From Bradyrhizobium nanningense (GTDB taxonomy: Bacteria > Pseudomonadota > Alphaproteobacteria > Rhizobiales > Xanthobacteraceae), in assembly GCF_004114535.1 (NCBI RefSeq), contig NZ_LBJC01000033.1, forward strand, positions 434,001-498,000: a stretch of 64,000 nucleotides of DNA. The letters run 5' to 3'. Below are positions 60,839 through 64,000 of this stretch, one piece after another; position 1 is the stretch's first letter, and the number at the start of each line of letters is the position of its first letter. The notes under the pieces are model-generated. The model saw only the letters and a list, made by a program, of their open reading frames with translations. It did no database searches and was not told the DNA's origin. The position numbers and the translations under genes are program-made.

Positions 60839-62092
60839 TCAGTTCAGCGGCGCGGAGCGCAGCTCGTTGGCCTCGCGCGCCGAGACCGGCGCGCCGCGAT
60901 TGCCCCAGGCGGTGCGGATGTAGGAGACGACGGCGGCGATCTCGTTGTCGGACAAGAGCCCCGCGAACGGCGGCATGCCGTAGGGCATGGGATTGCCATT
61001 CGTGCCGGGCGGATAGCCGCCATTGAGCACCATGCGGATCGGATTGACCGCCGACTGCATCTCGATCGACTGGTTGTTGGCGAGCGGTGGCCAGTGCGGC
61101 GGCTTGCCTTCGCCCTGCGTGCCGTGACAGCTCGCGCAATGTTTGTCGTAGACAGTCTTGCCGAGGCTGATCAGCAGGCTGCTCTCGCTGGTCGGCAGCG
61201 TCGAGCTTGCCGGTGGCGAAGGCGAGGGCTCCGCAATGCCCTTGAGGTACACCGCCATGGCGCGCGTATCGTCGTCGTTGAGGTATTGCAGGCTGTTGTG
61301 AACCACTTCGGCCATCGGGCCATAGACGACGCCGCGCATGGAAACGCCGGTCTGGAGCAGGTCGGTGATGTCCTTGATGCTCCAGTCGCCGAGCCCGGCC
61401 TCGCGGTTTGACGTCAGCGAGGGCGCGTACCAGTTCTGCATCGGGATCAGGCCGCCCTTGAAGGCGTCCGATTGCGAGGTGCCGCCGAGCGCATTGATCG
61501 GCGAATGGCACATGCCGCAATGACCGAGGCCCTCGACAAGGTAGGCGCCGCGATTCCATTCGGCGGATTTGGTCGGGTCAGGTTTGAACTCGCCCTCTGA
61601 GAAATACAGCGTGCGCCAGCCGAGGATCAGCTGGCGGTTCGAATAGGGGAAGCGCAAATCGTGCTCGCGATTCCGCTGGTTCACGGGCGGGATTGATTTC
61701 AGATAAGCGAAGATCGCCTCCGTATCGGCTCGCGTGACCTTGGTGTAGGACGCGAACGGCATTGCCGGATACATCAATCCGCCGTCGGGAAAGCGGCCGT
61801 AGTGCATCGCCTTGTAGAAGTCTTCGGCAGTCCATTTGCCGATCCCGGTGTCTCGATCCGGCGTGATGTTGGAGGAATACAGGGTGCCGAACGGCGTCGG
61901 CATGGCGCGTCCGCCGGAGAAGGTGCGTCCCTCGGGAGCCGTGTGACAGGCGATGCAGTCGCCGGCACGGGCCAGATATTCGCCGCGCGCGACAACGCTA
62001 TCGCCGTCAGGATCAGGCTTCCGCTGCGCTTCGGCGGACGAGCCGGCGAAGAGCAGCAGCCAGACCGCAAGGATTGGTGAACACGATCGCAA
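60839..62092 (-). CDS. Trihaem cytochrome c (alcohol-dehydrogenase-subunit type)
   Basis: The product is about 417 aa. A signal peptide (RSCSPILAVWLLLFAGSSAE, then AQ) is followed by three haem sites: AGDCIACHTAPEG, LGHCGMCHSPIN and DKHCASCHGTQGEG. The layout matches the membrane-bound cytochrome subunit of PQQ or FAD dehydrogenases. No dehydrogenase gene is near, so here it may feed electrons to the oxidase. I choose the TTG start at 62092, preceded by GAGGAG; a longer frame runs into the neighbouring gene. Confidence 0.85.
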   Translation of the reverse strand: MRSCSPILAVWLLLFAGSSAEAQRKPDPDGDSVVARGEYLARAGDCIACHTAPEGRTFSGGRAMPTPFGTLYSSNITPDRDTGIGKWTAEDFYKAMHYGRFPDGGLMYPAMPFASYTKVTRADTEAIFAYLKSIPPVNQRNREHDLRFPYSNRQLILGWRTLYFSEGEFKPDPTKSAEWNRGAYLVEGLGHCGMCHSPINALGGTSQSDAFKGGLIPMQNWYAPSLTSNREAGLGDWSIKDITDLLQTGVSMRGVVYGPMAEVVHNSLQYLNDDDTRAMAVYLKGIAEPSPSPPASSTLPTSESSLLISLGKTVYDKHCASCHGTQGEGKPPHWPPLANNQSIEMQSAVNPIRMVLNGGYPPGTNGNPMPYGMPPFAGLLSDNEIAAVVSYIRTAWGNRGAPVSAREANELRSAPLN

Positions 62093-62102
62093 TTCGGTCT
62101 CC

Positions 62103-62810
62103 TCAATCCGGTTCACTGCCGCAGGCGAACGGCAGCACGTACGTGCCCTTCGGTGCCGGCGCAACGGTCACGGGCGCTGGACGGCTTGCGAGCCACGCCG
62201 CGACCGCCGTCACGTCTTCCTCGGTCAGCCGGGCAGCAACCTGCTGCATGCAGTCCGGCGCTTTCGCGGTGCGCGTGCCATAACGCCACGCTCCCAACTG
62301 CGCGCTGATGTAGTTCGGGCGCAGTCCGAGCAGGCCGGGAATTCCCGGCTCCATTCCGGTCAGAGCCGGGCCATGGCAGCTTCCGCACGCCGGAATCTGT
62401 CGCTGTGGATCGCCCCGCGACACCAGCGACTGGCCGTGCTGCAGCACTTCCTTGCTTGCGTCGCTTGCCGCCACGGGAGGCAGAGGTGGATGCTGATCCG
62501 CAAAATAGTCGGCCATCTGCTGCAGGTAGGGATCAGGGAGGAATTCCAGCAGATAGTTCATCGGCGGGTATTTTCGCCGGCCGTTCTTGAAGGCAAGAAG
62601 CTGGTTGTAGAGATAGCCGGCCGGCTTGCCGGCAAGCCGCGGGAAATAGACGTCGCTCGTGCCTTCGCCTTGATTGCCGTGACAGGGCGTGCAGGCCTCG
62701 ACCCGTGCCGCCATCGTGTCGGGCGGCTGGTTGGCCGTTTGTGCGACCGCACCATCAAACGCGGCCAAGTTGGCAATGGCGACGGCCAAAGCAATGGTGC
62801 GAGCGAACAC
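62103..62810 (-). CDS. Dihaem cytochrome c4-like protein
   Basis: The product is about 235 aa. A signal peptide (FARTIALAVAIANLAAFDGA, then VAQ) is followed by two haem sites, VEACTPCHGNQGEG and IPACGSCHGPALTG, in c4-like tandem domains. The start GTG 62810 is preceded by GGAGG with a 9-base spacer. The first gene of the six-gene oxidase unit, it lies 10 bp before the trihaem cytochrome gene. It is a likely soluble electron carrier in the periplasm. Confidence 0.85.
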   Translation of the reverse strand: MFARTIALAVAIANLAAFDGAVAQTANQPPDTMAARVEACTPCHGNQGEGTSDVYFPRLAGKPAGYLYNQLLAFKNGRRKYPPMNYLLEFLPDPYLQQMADYFADQHPPLPPVAASDASKEVLQHGQSLVSRGDPQRQIPACGSCHGPALTGMEPGIPGLLGLRPNYISAQLGAWRYGTRTAKAPDCMQQVAARLTEEDVTAVAAWLASRPAPVTVAPAPKGTYVLPFACGSEPD

Positions 62811-63044
62811 TCTCGTCACCCTCCAAAGAACGGGACCGGTTGATTCCGGATCACCAGATAGCAAAGCATTATTGCGCCAATATGGCCCTGCGCAAGACCG
62901 CGCACACGTCACGACGCTTGGCTGCGGTCTTCGCATGTGCGATCCCGATCGAATTCGACACAACTTGCGTGCTTATTGAAAACTGGACATAACGCAGCAG
63001 TCTCGCGACAGTTCCTGCCCGAGTCTTGCGCGGTCATATCACCC

Positions 63045-63540
63045 TCTTTTGTCAGAGGGTGCAGGGAAGACCGGGTGCCGGCTGGCACCCGCGGTCCACT
63101 GTGCGAAACCTGCGTGTCAAGAAGCTGCACAGCGGCATACAGGTGAAGCCAAACAGCCGGCCTTCCCTGCGCAATGGTTTGACGGCTTATGCCGAGCTCT
63201 CCCCGGGGAGCGATGCACTATTGCCCCCGTCGCCTTGCGGATGGCTGAGATTGCGGACCCGGTCGGGCCGCCACCTCACCGCAACACTTGACGCACAGAC
63301 CCCGGGCGTCAGGACCACACGATTTTGCCGTACGCAGGCTGCACCGGTCGTGTGCGCGCTGGCTGTCGCTCACGGTTTTGCCGCCCTGCGATGCCCGTCG
63401 CGCCGGTACTGCCAGCGTCCACCACGGCTCACCCCGCGTTTCGTGACGATCGCGATACGCCCCTCTGACTGGGATGAGGTGGCGGGAGAATGCGACAAAG
63501 CCGAAATTCTGTAAAGACGAATATTTTTGCGGGCGCCGAT
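63045..63540. repeat. Long interspersed repeat of the Bradyrhizobium type
   Basis: About 500 bases read through in several frames with no good start and an odd composition. The encoded strings (for example GWLRLRTRSGRHLT, TPGVRTTRFCR) are ones I remember from many spurious hypothetical proteins in Bradyrhizobium and Rhodopseudomonas, which points to a dispersed noncoding repeat. Exact ends are approximate. Confidence 0.55.
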
Positions 63541-63585
63541 TGACCGCCCCATTGTGTGTTTTGCCCGTCGGGCCACGCAAGATTT

Positions 63586-63674
63586 CGTAGGGTGGGTTCG
63601 TCGAAGGCGTAACCCACCGCTTCTTCCGCGGCGGCAAGAGAAGAGGTGGATTACGCTGCGCTAATCCACCCTAC
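63586..63674. repeat. Palindromic repeat (GTAGGGTGGGTT type)
   Basis: The ends GTAGGGTGGGTT and AATCCACCCTAC are near-inverted copies, and inner GCGTAACCCACC and GGTGGATTACGC also pair. This is a widespread interspersed repeat in proteobacteria including Bradyrhizobium. It lies 92 bases upstream of the MscS-type gene. The whole spacer from 62811 to 63766 holds only these two repeats and the promoters of the flanking genes. Confidence 0.8.
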
Positions 63675-63766
63675 CAGTGTTTCGTGCCGTGTTCCCGCCT
63701 CGGCCAACGCCGGGATCATTTCGCATCGCAGTGCGTTCTCAACCGATTGTCCGGGTTGGAGCCGTC

Positions 63767-64000
63767 ATGACCGTCAATTTCGACACGCTGAAAGCCTCGC
63801 TCATCCTGTATGGCCTGAACGCGATCTACGCGATTCTGCTGCTCGCGATCGGCTGGTATCTGTCCGGCGCCATGCAGCGCTTCGTCACACGCGTGTTGAG
63901 CGTCACGCACCGCGTCGACCCGCTCGTCACATTGTTCGTCGGCAGTCTTGTGCGCTACGGTGTGCTGGCCGTGGTCGGCATCGCCGTGCTTCAGCTCTTC
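63767..64000 (+). CDS. MscS-family mechanosensitive channel (partial, N-terminus)
   Basis: Seventy-eight codons are present from ATG 63767, which opens MTVNFDTLKASLILYGLNAI. The first helix (YAILLLAIGWYLSGAM) is followed by a basic loop (RFVTRVLSVTHRVDPLV) and a second helix (VGSLVRYGVLAVVGIAVLQL). This matches the TM1-TM2 part of small MscS channels, which release solutes on osmotic downshock. The pore helix lies outside the window, so the assignment rests on the N-terminal pattern. Confidence 0.75.
   Translation, partial: MTVNFDTLKASLILYGLNAIYAILLLAIGWYLSGAMQRFVTRVLSVTHRVDPLVTLFVGSLVRYGVLAVVGIAVLQLF

Noticed and set aside
62840..62854. FNR/FixK-like palindrome TTGATTCCGGATCAC upstream of the oxidase operon
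   Set aside because: The spacer is five bases instead of the required four, so it does not fit the FNR/FixK box; I keep it only as a weak possibility.
63026..63514. A 162-codon frame that resembles database hypothetical proteins
   Set aside because: The resemblance is to repeat-derived spurious translations; start context is poor and several frames are open at once.

Overview
This window is GC-rich DNA from an alphaproteobacterium. The best fit is Bradyrhizobium or a close relative in the Nitrobacteraceae. The evidence is an aapJQMP amino-acid transporter, a PopZ polar organiser, a NodT-type efflux lipoprotein, a lipid A decoration cluster, and several palindromic repeat families that I recognise from Bradyrhizobium chromosomes. 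The genus call is an inference from gene content, not a database match.

Layout. (1) 1-3747: the edge of a prophage or genomic island. It has a small-terminase-like gene, a large terminase, and two accessory genes on the opposite strand. It ends at the 3' end of tRNA-Arg(TCT). (2) 4229-11664: a periplasmic alpha-2-macroglobulin with its usual partner, penicillin-binding protein 1C. A palindromic repeat lies inside the start of the PBP gene. (3) 11715-15458: GT39, PAP2 phosphatase, GT2 and LAB_N genes, which look like a machine that dephosphorylates and glycosylates lipid A. (4) 15516-18591 (minus): a Na/Pi cotransporter and cystathionine beta-lyase. (5) 18984-23497: aapJQMP. (6) 23596-30573: three tandem TPR/GT41 glycosyltransferases (SPINDLY or O-GlcNAc-transferase type), each preceded by the same leader and a TTG start. 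(7) 30630-31664 (minus): a cysteine-synthase-like enzyme. (8) 32389-41572: a four-gene MdtABC-like RND efflux operon. (9) 41610-43184: a DTW-domain tRNA modification enzyme, tRNA-Cys and two very small genes. (10) 43928-47477: a membrane-stress operon of PspA, YqiJ and flotillin. Its first gene has an N-terminal extension that looks like the N-terminal part of TnpB (IS605 OrfB) without the RuvC nuclease. (11) 47684-57289: a small secreted protein, tRNA-Asn, a PCMT-family methyltransferase, TolC, PopZ, ValS, 3-methyladenine glycosylase, lipoyl synthase and a COQ10/RatA START protein. (12) 57317-57642: a nested repeat element. (13) 57670-62810 (minus): a B-family (ba3-type) cytochrome oxidase with three multihaem cytochromes c and a tiny membrane subunit. 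(14) 63045-63674: two more repeat families. Then comes the start of an MscS-type channel running off the end.

How the parts relate. Much of the window concerns the cell envelope: the peptidoglycan/A2M pair, lipid A decoration, RND efflux, TolC, and the PspA-flotillin operon. The most unusual item is the apparent fusion of a TnpB-like RNA/DNA-binding module to PspA at 43928-45082. It has a strong internal ribosome binding site exactly where ordinary PspA would begin, and an 11-bp palindrome directly upstream of the outer start.
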